Assembly: GCF_016654115.1 (NCBI RefSeq)
Contig: NZ_JAEQAZ010000105.1
Span: forward strand, 1 to 45,352
Length of the DNA: 45,352 nucleotides
Source of the DNA: Streptomyces sp. MBT53
GTDB lineage: Bacteria; Actinomycetota; Actinomycetes; Streptomycetales; Streptomycetaceae
Direction: 5' to 3'
Under the pieces are notes generated by a model that saw only the letters and a list, made by a program, of their open reading frames with translations, did no database searches and was not told the DNA's origin. Of the stretch, positions 7,697 through 15,144 are shown piece after piece. How positions within the stretch are numbered: the first letter of the stretch is position 1; each line of letters opens with the position of its first letter. The translations under genes and the position numbers were made by a program.

Positions 7697-8461
7697 ATGT
7701 CCCGAACCAGCACCCACCGCCTCGGCCGAGCCGCCGCGGTCGTGGGCAGCGCCGTCGCCCTCACCGTCGCTCTGCCGTTCACCGCCTCCGCCGGCGTGCT
7801 GCAGAACCTCCCCGAGAACGCGACCACGTACGAGAAGAACTTCGAGCCGCTGTACGACTACGACACGGACTCCTGCTACCCCGCCGCCGCCATCGACCCC
7901 GACGGCAACCTCAACGGCGGTCTGAAGCCGACCGGTTCCGTCACCGGCAGCTGCCGCACCGGCCACCTCGACCACGCCAACACCTACTCGCGCACCAAGT
8001 GCAACAACGGCTGGTGCGGAACCATCTACGCCAGCTACTTCGAGAAGGACGAGGCGTCCCCGGGCATCGGCCACCGCCACGACTGGGAATGCATCGTCGT
8101 CTGGGTCAAGCAGGGCGACTCCACCCCGTCGTACCTGTCCGCCTCCCAGCACGGCGACTTCGAGACCGAGGCGGTCGCCGACGTACCGATGAGCAGCCAG
8201 CGCGTCCAGGTCGTCTACCACAAGGACGGCCTGAGCACCCACGACTTCCGGTTCGCCAAGTGGGGCGAGACCCCGGAGAACGACGACGGCGCCTGGCACC
8301 AGGAGAACCTGCTCACCTGGGAGAACATGGCGTCCAACCTCCGCGACATCCTGAACGCCTCCGACTGGGGCAGCGCCAACTTCCCGCTCCAGGACGCGAA
8401 GTTCGACGACCACCTCAACAAGGCCCTGCCGAGCGGCATCACCTTCGACCCGTACGCCTGA
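7697..8461 (+). CDS. NPP1 (Nep1-like) secreted protein, copy 1
   Basis: A 254-residue secreted protein of the NPP1 family (necrosis- and ethylene-inducing peptide 1-like). An Arg-containing N-terminus and Ala/Val-rich signal peptide end near Ala-Ser-Ala (about residue 32). The family's hallmark heptapeptide GHRHDWE is intact at about residue 125; in known NLPs it forms part of the metal site needed for membrane damage. Cys pairs around 'SCYPAA', 'GSCRTG' and 'KCNNGWCG' suggest disulphides. The ATG at 7697 has GGAG six bases upstream; an in-frame ATG at 7673 lacks a good site. NLPs are phytotoxic to dicots in fungi, oomycetes and some bacteria; activity here is inferred. Confidence 0.92.
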   Translation: MSRTSTHRLGRAAAVVGSAVALTVALPFTASAGVLQNLPENATTYEKNFEPLYDYDTDSCYPAAAIDPDGNLNGGLKPTGSVTGSCRTGHLDHANTYSRTKCNNGWCGTIYASYFEKDEASPGIGHRHDWECIVVWVKQGDSTPSYLSASQHGDFETEAVADVPMSSQRVQVVYHKDGLSTHDFRFAKWGETPENDDGAWHQENLLTWENMASNLRDILNASDWGSANFPLQDAKFDDHLNKALPSGITFDPYA

Positions 8462-8484
8462 CCGACAGGCCCCTCTCGTAGCAC

Positions 8485-8504
8485 GGGGACCCGCACGGGT
8501 CCCC
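8485..8504 (+). terminator. Hairpin between the two NPP1 genes
   Basis: GGGGACCC (8485-8492) pairs perfectly with GGGTCCCC (8497-8504) around a 4-base loop, 24 bases after the first NPP1 stop. It could stop or attenuate transcription before the second copy, or stabilise the upstream mRNA. There is no T-run, as is usual in Streptomyces. Confidence 0.55.
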
Positions 8505-8535
8505 GCCCCCACCGAGCAAGGGAAGACCCCCGCAC

Positions 8536-9333
8536 ATGTTCACCGCAGCAAGCACGAGCACCAGGGCCACCCGGACCGCCAGGAGAGCCCGGATCGCCAG
8601 GGCCGCCCTGGTGGTCGGCACCGCCACCGCACTCGCCGTCGGCCTGGCCGGCAGCGCCGACGCGGCGATCCTTCCCCCCCTGCCCTGGAACGCGAGCACC
8701 TTCCAGAACAAGTACATGCCGGTCTTCGACTACGACTCCGACGGCTGCTTCCCGGCGGCCGCCGTCGACGCGAGCGGCAAGCTCAACGGCGGCCTCAACA
8801 ACAGCGGGTCGATCACCGGCGGCTGCCGGACCGACCACCTGGGCAAGGCCAACACGTATTCGCAGTCCCTGTGCAAGAACGGCTGGTGCGCGTACGTCTA
8901 CGGGCTCTACTTCGAGAAGGACCAGACCCTCAACGGCGCCGACGCCTTCGGGCACCGTCACGACTGGGAGTCCGTCGTCGTCTTCCAGAGGCAGGGCGAC
9001 GAACGGCCCAGCTACCTGGCCGCCTCCCGGCACGGCGGCTACAGCACCCACCCGATCGACGAGGTGCCCATGAGCGGCAACCACGTCGAGATCGTCTACC
9101 ACAAGGACGGCGCGAGCACCCACGCCTTCCGCTTCGCCAAGTGGGGCGAGACGCCGGTGGCCTGGGGCAACGGCACCTGGGACACACCCGCTCTGGTCAC
9201 CATGGAGAACATGGCCAAGGCGCCCCGCGACGCCCTGTGGAACTCGACCTGGGGCAAGGCGAACTTCCCGCTCACCAACAACCTGGTGAGCAACATCAAC
9301 AAGGCCCGTCCGTCGGCGGTCCCGGCGTTCTGA
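8536..9333 (+). CDS. NPP1 (Nep1-like) secreted protein, copy 2
   Basis: A 265-residue paralogue of the preceding gene. The signal peptide is longer and Arg-rich (residues 1-43, ending Ala-Asp-Ala). GHRHDWE is intact at about residue 139, and the Cys pattern ('GCFPAA', 'GGCRTD', 'LCKNGWC') matches copy 1. Long stretches are shared between the copies, such as 'VYHKDG-ST H-FRFAKWGETP', so this is a tandem duplication that has since diverged. The copies are separated by 74 bases and a hairpin. The ATG at 8536 follows a GGGAAG sequence. A strong hairpin ends the unit at 9355-9388. Confidence 0.92.
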   Translation: MFTAASTSTRATRTARRARIARAALVVGTATALAVGLAGSADAAILPPLPWNASTFQNKYMPVFDYDSDGCFPAAAVDASGKLNGGLNNSGSITGGCRTDHLGKANTYSQSLCKNGWCAYVYGLYFEKDQTLNGADAFGHRHDWESVVVFQRQGDERPSYLAASRHGGYSTHPIDEVPMSGNHVEIVYHKDGASTHAFRFAKWGETPVAWGNGTWDTPALVTMENMAKAPRDALWNSTWGKANFPLTNNLVSNINKARPSAVPAF

Positions 9334-9354
9334 CCGCGTCCCGCACCACGGCCG

Positions 9355-9388
9355 CCCCCAGGCGATCCCTTACGTCATCGCCTGGGGG
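9355..9388 (+). terminator. Strong terminator hairpin after NPP1 copy 2
   Basis: CCCCCAGGCGAT (9355-9366) and ATCGCCTGGGGG (9377-9388) form a perfect 12-base stem with a 10-base loop, 22 bases after the stop codon. It separates the NPP1 pair from the amidohydrolase gene that starts 44 bases later. Confidence 0.8.
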
Positions 9389-9431
9389 ACGTGCCATGTG
9401 ATCCCCCTCGCGATCGCCCTACGCTGACGCC

Positions 9432-10673
9432 ATGACGTCTGCCGCCGCGCGCACCGCACTGGACCTCACCGCCGACCTCCCGGTCCCCGACCTGGAGGAC
9501 TTCTACCGGGACCTGCACCGCCACCCGGAGCTGTCCGGCCGCGAACACCGCACCGCCGCCAAGCTCGCCGAACGCCTCACCAAGGCGGGCTACGACACCG
9601 TCGAGGGCATCGGCGGCACCGGCGTCGCCGCGGTGCTGCGCAACGGCGAGGGACCGACCGTGCTGCTGCGCGCCGACATGGACGCGCTGCCGGTGCAGGA
9701 GGAGACGGGGCTGCCGTACGCCTCCACCGTGGACGGTGTGATGCACGCCTGCGGGCACGATCTGCACGTGACCTGGCTGACGGGCGCCGCCGAGGCGCTG
9801 GCCGCCGGGCGGGACACCTGGTCGGGGACTCTGGTGCTGGTGGGGCAGCCCGCCGAGGAGACGGGCGGGGGCGCGGCGGCGATGGTCGCCGACGGCCTGT
9901 ACGAGCGCGTGCCGCGGCCGGACGCGGTGCTGGGCCAGCACGCGGCACCGGGCCCCGCCGGGTTCTACCCGCACTCGCCCGGCCTGATCATGTCGGCCTC
10001 CACGGACATCGACATCGTGATCCACGGACTCGGCGGCCACGGCTCCCGCCCCGAGTCGACGGTCGACCCGGTGGTCACGGCCGCCTACCTGGTCACCCGT
10101 CTCCAGACGGTCGTGTCCCGTGAGATCGCGGCCCGCGACTCCGCGGTCCTGACCGTGGGCCGTATCGAGGCGGGCACCCGGCACAACATCATCCCGACCA
10201 CCGCCCGGATCTCCCTCAACCTGCGCACCCAGTCCGCCGACGTACGGGAGCGGATGATCGCCGCGATCCGCCGTATCGCGTCCGGCGAGTGCATCGCGGC
10301 CGGCTGCCCGCGCGAGCCCGAGGTGACCATCGGGACCAGCATCCCGACGGTGGTCAACGACGCGGACACCGACCGTCGGATCGCCGCCGTGCACACCGAG
10401 GTGCTCGGCGCGGGCACGGTCTTCGACCCCGGTCCGGCGACGGGCAGCGAGGACTTCCCCAACCTCGTCCCGGACGGGGTGCCGTACTCCTACTGGTTCG
10501 TGACGAGCACCCCGGCGGCCATCTGGGACGCGGCCCCCGGCACCGACCTGATGGAGAAGTTCCACGCCGTCCCCAGCAACCACAGCCCGAACTTCGCGCC
10601 GGATCTGGTGACGGTGGTGCCGGGTGTACGGACGCTGGTGTCGGGGGCGCTGGAGATCCTGAGCGTCAACTGA
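9432..10673 (+). CDS. M20-family amidohydrolase
   Basis: A 413-residue cytoplasmic metalloamidase of the M20 (aminoacylase/hippurate hydrolase, AbgB-like) family. It likely removes acyl groups from N-acyl amino acids or similar amides. Metal-binding motifs are in order: MHACGHD (104-110), QPAEE (139-143, with the catalytic Glu), His170 in 'GQHAAP', and a late His at about 384 in 'NHSPNFAPD'. The lid/dimerisation domain lies at about 185-300 ('GLGGHGSRPE'). Length is normal for the family. It stands alone, converging with the gene ending at 10680; its substrate cannot be read from sequence. Confidence 0.92.
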   Translation: MTSAAARTALDLTADLPVPDLEDFYRDLHRHPELSGREHRTAAKLAERLTKAGYDTVEGIGGTGVAAVLRNGEGPTVLLRADMDALPVQEETGLPYASTVDGVMHACGHDLHVTWLTGAAEALAAGRDTWSGTLVLVGQPAEETGGGAAAMVADGLYERVPRPDAVLGQHAAPGPAGFYPHSPGLIMSASTDIDIVIHGLGGHGSRPESTVDPVVTAAYLVTRLQTVVSREIAARDSAVLTVGRIEAGTRHNIIPTTARISLNLRTQSADVRERMIAAIRRIASGECIAAGCPREPEVTIGTSIPTVVNDADTDRRIAAVHTEVLGAGTVFDPGPATGSEDFPNLVPDGVPYSYWFVTSTPAAIWDAAPGTDLMEKFHAVPSNHSPNFAPDLVTVVPGVRTLVSGALEILSVN

Positions 10674-10679
10674 CCAGCC

Positions 10680-11900
10680 CTACGGCTGGAGTTGCAGCAG
10701 CTGCTTCCGTACGTGGTCCAGGGCGCCCGCGCGGCGGCCCGGCACCCGGCCTCTCAACTCGGCGAGCGCGAGGCCGAGTTCACGGGCGGTCGCGGGGTCG
10801 TGGATCTGTCCCCACTGATGATGGGCGCGGTCGACCGCCGCCTCGACGGCGGGCACACCGGGTGACTGCCCCACGGCCAGCCGCGCGGCCGCCACGGCGA
10901 GCCAGGCCCGGCAACTGCGGACCGGGTCCCCCGCCAACATCGCGAGATCGGCCCGCACTTCCGTCCAGTGCAACGCCTGCTCGGACCCCCGACCGTGCGC
11001 CCGCACGGCGGCCTGCTCATGCTCGGCGGCAAGCGCGTCGGCGGCGGGGTGACGACCGGCCTGAACGGCGGAGGAGATGGCGGTGTGGGGGTCGTTGTCC
11101 TGGTCCTGGCTTGGGGCTGCGCCCTCTTCCTGACTTCGGCCGGTGTCCTTTTGGCTCCGGTCGCCTTCCCGACTCCGGTCATTTTCCGGCCCGTCCGGCG
11201 TTTGAGGACGAGGCCCCTTCAGGGCCGACGGGGGTCTGGGGGCGGAGCCCCCAGGGGCGCTCGCACCGGCAAGCCCCGGCGTGGAGAGCAGCACGTCCGC
11301 ATAGGCTTCCGCGCCCAGGCGGCCCACCGCCAGTTGGTGCAACTGCTCCACCGGCGGGCGGTGTCCGCTTCGCAACACCGTGGCCACCGCCTTCATGTAC
11401 GTCGGCACAGCCACCCCCCGCCGGGGCGGCGGCGGTGCGATGCGACCGTGAACGGCGTGTGTGCGGCCCGAGTCGAGCGGGTGGGCCCGCAGCCACTGCC
11501 AGGTCTCCGCGTCGGCGTGGAGGTCGAGGAGGAGGGTCGTCGTGCCGGGCGCGCGCAGGCGCAGTTCCTCGCGGATCCAGGCCCAGGGGAACGCCGTATA
11601 GCGGACCGTCGACGGAGTCGTCCGCGCCAGCGCCAGATGCGGAAGGTGCTGTTTGCGGTCGAGTTGGAGCTGCCCGGTGATGAACACCGTCAGCGGTCCG
11701 GAGGCGGTCGCGGCGGCCCGGAGCCGGGTCAGGACCGCCTGCGGCTCCAACGGGTCGGCGAGTTCGACGACGTTGGCCGTCTCCGTGCCGGAGAGGACGG
11801 GCGGAGCGACGGCCGCGAGCACCGGGAGCACGGACGCCGCGTCCACCAGGCGCCCCTTGCCGACCGGCGAGGCCGCGAGCAGCAACACCGTTCCTGGCAT
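10680..11900 (-). CDS. Unknown protein with a repeat-derived insert
   Basis: A 406-residue protein I do not recognise by family. The N-terminal about 200 residues look like a compact alpha/beta domain ('MPGTVLLLAASP', 'GPLTVFITGQL', 'TTTLLLDLHADAE'), somewhat like the caspase-like or VWA-like N-domains of actinobacterial signalling proteins, but I see no catalytic motif. The C-terminal about 120 residues are Ala/Arg-rich helices resembling TPR-type repeats. Between them, residues about 213-240 are a Pro/Ser/Arg-rich linker coded by a Streptomyces interspersed repeat (see 11186-11257), followed by an Asp/Gln/Ser-rich stretch. The ATG at 11900 follows GGGGAGG. There are no membrane segments. 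Confidence 0.75.
   Translation of the reverse strand: MPGTVLLLAASPVGKGRLVDAASVLPVLAAVAPPVLSGTETANVVELADPLEPQAVLTRLRAAATASGPLTVFITGQLQLDRKQHLPHLALARTTPSTVRYTAFPWAWIREELRLRAPGTTTLLLDLHADAETWQWLRAHPLDSGRTHAVHGRIAPPPPRRGVAVPTYMKAVATVLRSGHRPPVEQLHQLAVGRLGAEAYADVLLSTPGLAGASAPGGSAPRPPSALKGPRPQTPDGPENDRSREGDRSQKDTGRSQEEGAAPSQDQDNDPHTAISSAVQAGRHPAADALAAEHEQAAVRAHGRGSEQALHWTEVRADLAMLAGDPVRSCRAWLAVAAARLAVGQSPGVPAVEAAVDRAHHQWGQIHDPATARELGLALAELRGRVPGRRAGALDHVRKQLLQLQP
11186..11257. repeat. Streptomyces interspersed repeat inside a coding region
   Basis: This stretch matches, from memory, an abundant Streptomyces intergenic repeat built from a 'GTCCGGCGTTTGAGGACGAG' segment, a GGCCC-TTCA-GGGCC core and a GGGGGCGGAGCCCCC hairpin. 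Here it lies in frame within the gene at 10680-11900, adding about 24 Pro/Gly/Ser-rich residues between two domains. The two nested hairpins are directly visible. Confidence 0.7.
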
Positions 11901-11993
11901 GTGCCCTCCCCGAACCGTCGATCACTTCGTACCGCAGCACCGTAACCTGCCCAACCTCTGCTGCTGCAAAGGGTGATGCCGGAACCGGCGATC

Positions 11994-13178
11994 TCAGGAC
12001 CGCCGTACCGCGAAGATCGTGGTGTCGTCGGCGAGGCGGCCGCCGCAGTGGCGCAGGGTGCCGTCACGGACGTAGGCGACCAGGCGGTGCGGGTCGGCGG
12101 TGCCCGGGTCGAGGTGGACGCCCTCGATGACGTCGTCCTTGAGGGGGTAGAACGCGCCTGCGCCGTCGCGGGCCTCGGTGACTCCGTCGGTGACGATGAG
12201 GAGGGTCTCGCCGGGGGCGAGGGTGATGCGGAGGGTCGGCGGCGGTCCCTCCAGGCCGGCCAACTCGCCCAGCCCCAGCGGGAGTCCGTGCCCCGGCGGC
12301 AGCGACCGTACGCCGAACGGGCCGACCACCAGCGGGGGTTCGTGCCCGAAGTTGACGACCTCGACCGTGCCCGGGTCGCCGGCGGGAAAGCTCAGCAGGA
12401 CGGCCGTGGCGAAACGGTCGACGTCCTCGCGGCCGAGGGCGGCGAGATGCCGGCCGTGGCGCAGCATCCGGACATCGAGCCGGGCGGCGACGGTCGCGAG
12501 GTCCGTCTCGTGGTAGCCGGTCTCGCGGAACGTGCCGAGCAGCGCTGCCGCCGCCTCCACCGCGCCGAGCCCCTTGCCCTGGACGTCGCCGACGAGGGCA
12601 CGGGTGCCGTGCAGGCCGGGCTGGATGTCGTAGAAGTCGCCGCCGACGCGGGCGACGGCGTCCGCGGCGAGGTAGACGGCCGCGTGGTCGAGGCCGCCGA
12701 AGCCGGGCGGCAGCGGGCGCAGCAGGGTGCGGCGGGTGGTCTCGGCGACGTCCCGCATGTGCAGCATGCGGCGTTCGCCGCGGACCCGGACCACGCAGGC
12801 CAGCACGGCGAGGACACCGCCCATGCCGACGAGGATGAAGTCGGGCAGGCCGGTCTGGTACTGGCGCGGCCAGGCGTGGTCGGCGACCGCGTAGGTGGCC
12901 GTGCAGAGCGCGGCGAACACGGCCGTGCCCCACACCCCGCAGATCGCGGCGGCGATTCCGGGCACGAGCACGATCCAGGAGACGGTCCGGAACTCGCCGC
13001 CGGTGTACCAGTCGACCAGCAGGATGGTGACGAGCACGAGCAGCGGCGGCAGCCAGGCGACGCTCCGCCCGCGCACCCGCAGCAGCTGCTGCCGCCGTAG
13101 GGCGTCGCTGTCGCCGGAGCCCGAGCCGGACCCGGCCCCGGACCCGGAGCGCACCGGTATGAGTCCACGGCCGCTCAC
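11994..13178 (-). CDS. Membrane SpoIIE-type PP2C phosphatase
   Basis: A 394-residue membrane protein. A Gly/Ser/Arg-rich start is followed by three or four membrane segments (about 40-56, 66-82, 84-100, 112-132) and a cytoplasmic SpoIIE/RsbU-type phosphatase domain (about 160-392). PP2C metal motifs are present: GGDFYD (179-184), GDVQGKG (197-203), 'VTDGVTEARD' and 'ADDTTIF' near the end. These enzymes dephosphorylate anti-anti-sigma factors; the partner is not encoded nearby. The GTG at 13178 follows the stop codon of the NAD(P)-binding protein gene after 5 bases, so the two form an operon. The frame is open far upstream to 15050, but that part is antisense shadow of other genes and was left out. 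Confidence 0.88.
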   Translation of the reverse strand: MSGRGLIPVRSGSGAGSGSGSGDSDALRRQQLLRVRGRSVAWLPPLLVLVTILLVDWYTGGEFRTVSWIVLVPGIAAAICGVWGTAVFAALCTATYAVADHAWPRQYQTGLPDFILVGMGGVLAVLACVVRVRGERRMLHMRDVAETTRRTLLRPLPPGFGGLDHAAVYLAADAVARVGGDFYDIQPGLHGTRALVGDVQGKGLGAVEAAAALLGTFRETGYHETDLATVAARLDVRMLRHGRHLAALGREDVDRFATAVLLSFPAGDPGTVEVVNFGHEPPLVVGPFGVRSLPPGHGLPLGLGELAGLEGPPPTLRITLAPGETLLIVTDGVTEARDGAGAFYPLKDDVIEGVHLDPGTADPHRLVAYVRDGTLRHCGGRLADDTTIFAVRRS

Positions 13179-13183
13179 GGCCG

Positions 13184-13819
13184 TCAGTACGCGACCGACA
13201 TCCGGGTGCGCGGGTGGGCGTGCTGTTCGAGTTCGTCGACGAAGGCGACCGCGTAGTCCTCGGCGCTGACGAAACTGCGGCCCTGGTCGTCGGTCATGAA
13301 CGCGTCGCCGCCGACGCGGAAGCGGCCGGTGCGCTTGCCGGGGGCGATCTCGGCGGCGGGGGAGACGTAGGTCCAGTCGGGGTCGTCGAGGGTGCGGTAG
13401 TAGGCGAGCGCGTCGCGGTGGGCGAGGGCTTCGGGGAGGTAGGCCTCGGGGAAGCCGGGCTGGTCGCTGAGGGCCTGGCCGGGGGCGACCTCCAGGCCGC
13501 CGGCGCCGCCGACCACCAGGAGCCGCCCGACACCGGCCGCGCGGACGCCCGCGACGAGCCCCTCGTTGAGGGCGAGGAAGGGCCCGCGCGGGTCGCTCCC
13601 GTCCCGGGGCGGTACACAGGCCGAGGCGACGGCGTCGGCGCCGCGCGCGAGGTCCGCGACCTTCGCCGCGTCCGCCGCGTCGGCCGCCGTCGCGGTGACC
13701 CCGGGAACCGGCGACTGGCCGGAACGGCTGACCGCCAGCACCTGGTGTCCGCGGGCCGAGGCCTCGGTGGCGATCCGGCTGCCGACCATGCCGGTGGCGC
13801 CGAAGAGTACGAGCTTCAT
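13184..13819 (-). CDS. NAD(P)-binding epimerase-like reductase
   Basis: A 211-residue protein of the NAD(P)H-binding, atypical short-chain dehydrogenase family (YwnB-like). The dinucleotide-binding motif is at the very N-terminus: 'LVLFGATGMVGSRIA'. A second typical region is 'GVGRLLVVGGAGGLEV', followed by 'PDWTYVSPAAEIAPG'. Members act as NAD(P)H-dependent reductases or sensors of unknown substrate. The ATG at 13819 directly starts the Rossmann fold. The gene is the first of a two-gene operon with the SpoIIE phosphatase and is divergent from the membrane protein gene at 13923. Confidence 0.85.
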   Translation of the reverse strand: MKLVLFGATGMVGSRIATEASARGHQVLAVSRSGQSPVPGVTATAADAADAAKVADLARGADAVASACVPPRDGSDPRGPFLALNEGLVAGVRAAGVGRLLVVGGAGGLEVAPGQALSDQPGFPEAYLPEALAHRDALAYYRTLDDPDWTYVSPAAEIAPGKRTGRFRVGGDAFMTDDQGRSFVSAEDYAVAFVDELEQHAHPRTRMSVAY

Positions 13820-13922
13820 GCGCCCCAGCGAAACATGGGGCAACCGTGCCCGCACCCCGACTTGCCACCGCCTCCCCCGGGGTGTGCATTGGTAGACGGG
13901 GGCGAGAGAGAGGAGTGCTCTC

Positions 13923-14369
13923 ATGGCTCATGCGGCACCCACACCCGGCTCCGGCGGATTCACCGCCCCGAGCGGGCTGCCCGACATCTTCGACGCCCGC
14001 GTCCACCGCGTGGCGAAGGTCGCGATCCCGGTCGTCCTGGGGCTCGTCTACGGCTACTGGGCGGCGGCCAACCGTCGCAGCGGCGGTCCCATCACGGGCT
14101 GGAACATCCTGTTCGGCTTCGTGACGGCGCTGGCGTTCATCGTGCTGTGCCTGGCGGTGGCCCGGTTCGCCCCGCTCCTCAAGCGCGAACTGCACTCGCT
14201 GGTGAAGTCCGGCTTCGCGGGCGCCGCGCTCGGCTTCCTCTACAGCCAGACCGGCGAGAGCGTGCTGCGGTCCGCGGCGATCGGCCTCGCCACCACGGCG
14301 GGCGTGTTCCTGGTGTTCTTCTACCGCTACTACACGCGCGAGGACGGGGAGGGCAACCGCATCCGCTGA
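13923..14369 (+). CDS. Small integral membrane protein
   Basis: A 148-residue membrane protein of unknown function. After about 28 soluble residues it has four hydrophobic segments (about 32-50, 62-83, 97-111 and 116-136), and it ends in a charged 'YYTREDGEGNRIR' tail. The ATG at 13923 has GAGGAG about nine bases upstream. It is a single-gene unit closed by the hairpin at 14392-14426. I do not recognise the family. Confidence 0.75.
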   Translation: MAHAAPTPGSGGFTAPSGLPDIFDARVHRVAKVAIPVVLGLVYGYWAAANRRSGGPITGWNILFGFVTALAFIVLCLAVARFAPLLKRELHSLVKSGFAGAALGFLYSQTGESVLRSAAIGLATTAGVFLVFFYRYYTREDGEGNRIR

Positions 14370-14391
14370 CCCGGACGGACCGCGCACAGCT

Positions 14392-14426
14392 GTGGGCCCC
14401 GGCACCAACTCGGTTCCGGGGCCCAC
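14392..14426. terminator. Bidirectional terminator hairpin
   Basis: GTGGGCCCCGG (14392-14402) pairs perfectly with CCGGGGCCCAC (14416-14426) around a 13-base loop. It lies between the convergent genes ending at 14369 (+) and 14450 (-) and can serve both. Confidence 0.8.
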
Positions 14427-14449
14427 GACTTGCCCGCTTTCTACGACTG

Positions 14450-15016
14450 CTACGGCGCCCAGTTCCAGATGCCGCCGCCGTTCGAGGACCCGGAGGCGCT
14501 CCAGCTCCACGAGCCCGAGACGCTCCACGACCCGGAGGCCGAGGTGCTCCACGAGTTGGAGTTGTCGCTCCAGTTGGGGTCGTTGTTCCAGTTCGAGTTG
14601 CCGGAGTTGCTGCTGCCGTCCTTCCAGCCCGGACACGGGTCCGAGCAGGACGGCACCCACTGGCCGCCGGTGTCGACGAACGCGGCGCTGGCCCAGCCCT
14701 GTGCTCCGGCGAGCCAGTACCAGTCGGAGTTCCCGTTGACGCTCTGTCCCCTGACCACGCATTGGACGCGGTCCTGACTGCCCGGTGAGAGCGTGTCGAC
14801 GGCGGGGGAACGCGTGGTGGGTGACTGCCGCACGTTCAGATCCGTGCGGGAGACGATCGTGCCCCAGATCGGACTGCCGCCACCGCCACCACCGCCATGT
14901 CCTTCGGCGTACGTGGTCGGTGCTGCCGCCGCCGTGGTGCCCGCCGCCGCGACGGCGAGTGTGCCACCGGTCAGCAGGGCCGCGGCCAGAGTCCGCAGGG
15001 CCGGAGTGGTGCGCAT
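14450..15016 (-). CDS. Secreted SH3-like protein with Trp/Ser-rich tail
   Basis: A 188-residue exported protein. The signal peptide (residues 1-33, Ala-rich) is followed by a Gly run, a bacterial SH3-like domain (about 50-120: 'TDLNVRQSP', 'VQCVVRGQSVNGNSDWYWL', 'GWASAAFVDTGG') and a C-terminal tail of about 57 residues made almost only of Ser, Asn, Trp and Gly, with Trp at short regular intervals (GSWSVSGSWSWSASGSS). SH3b domains often bind peptidoglycan; the tail might bind carbohydrate or stick to the wall, but this is inference. The start is secure: AAGGAGG lies six bases before the ATG at 15016. Confidence 0.85.
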   Translation of the reverse strand: MRTTPALRTLAAALLTGGTLAVAAAGTTAAAAPTTYAEGHGGGGGGGSPIWGTIVSRTDLNVRQSPTTRSPAVDTLSPGSQDRVQCVVRGQSVNGNSDWYWLAGAQGWASAAFVDTGGQWVPSCSDPCPGWKDGSSNSGNSNWNNDPNWSDNSNSWSTSASGSWSVSGSWSWSASGSSNGGGIWNWAP

Positions 15017-15144
15017 GTTCGGCCTCCTTCTCCCCGGTTCCAGGAAACACCCGTTCGGGTCAACCCTCCACCCGAGAGCGGAACGGCCAGTTCCGCCAAG
15101 GGTTCCGAGGCCAGGGCACCCGTTCGGCTTGACATCGCACCCGA

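Noticed and set aside
14430..14777. A plus-strand frame rich in Leu/Glu/Pro opposite the SH3-like gene
   Set aside because: It is the complement of the Trp/Ser repeat tail, lacks a ribosome binding site, and the minus-strand gene has a perfect one plus a signal peptide.
11994..15050. A 1018-codon open frame on the minus strand
   Set aside because: Only the last 394 codons are a gene (SpoIIE phosphatase). The upstream part is antisense or out-of-frame shadow of the reductase, membrane protein and SH3-like genes.
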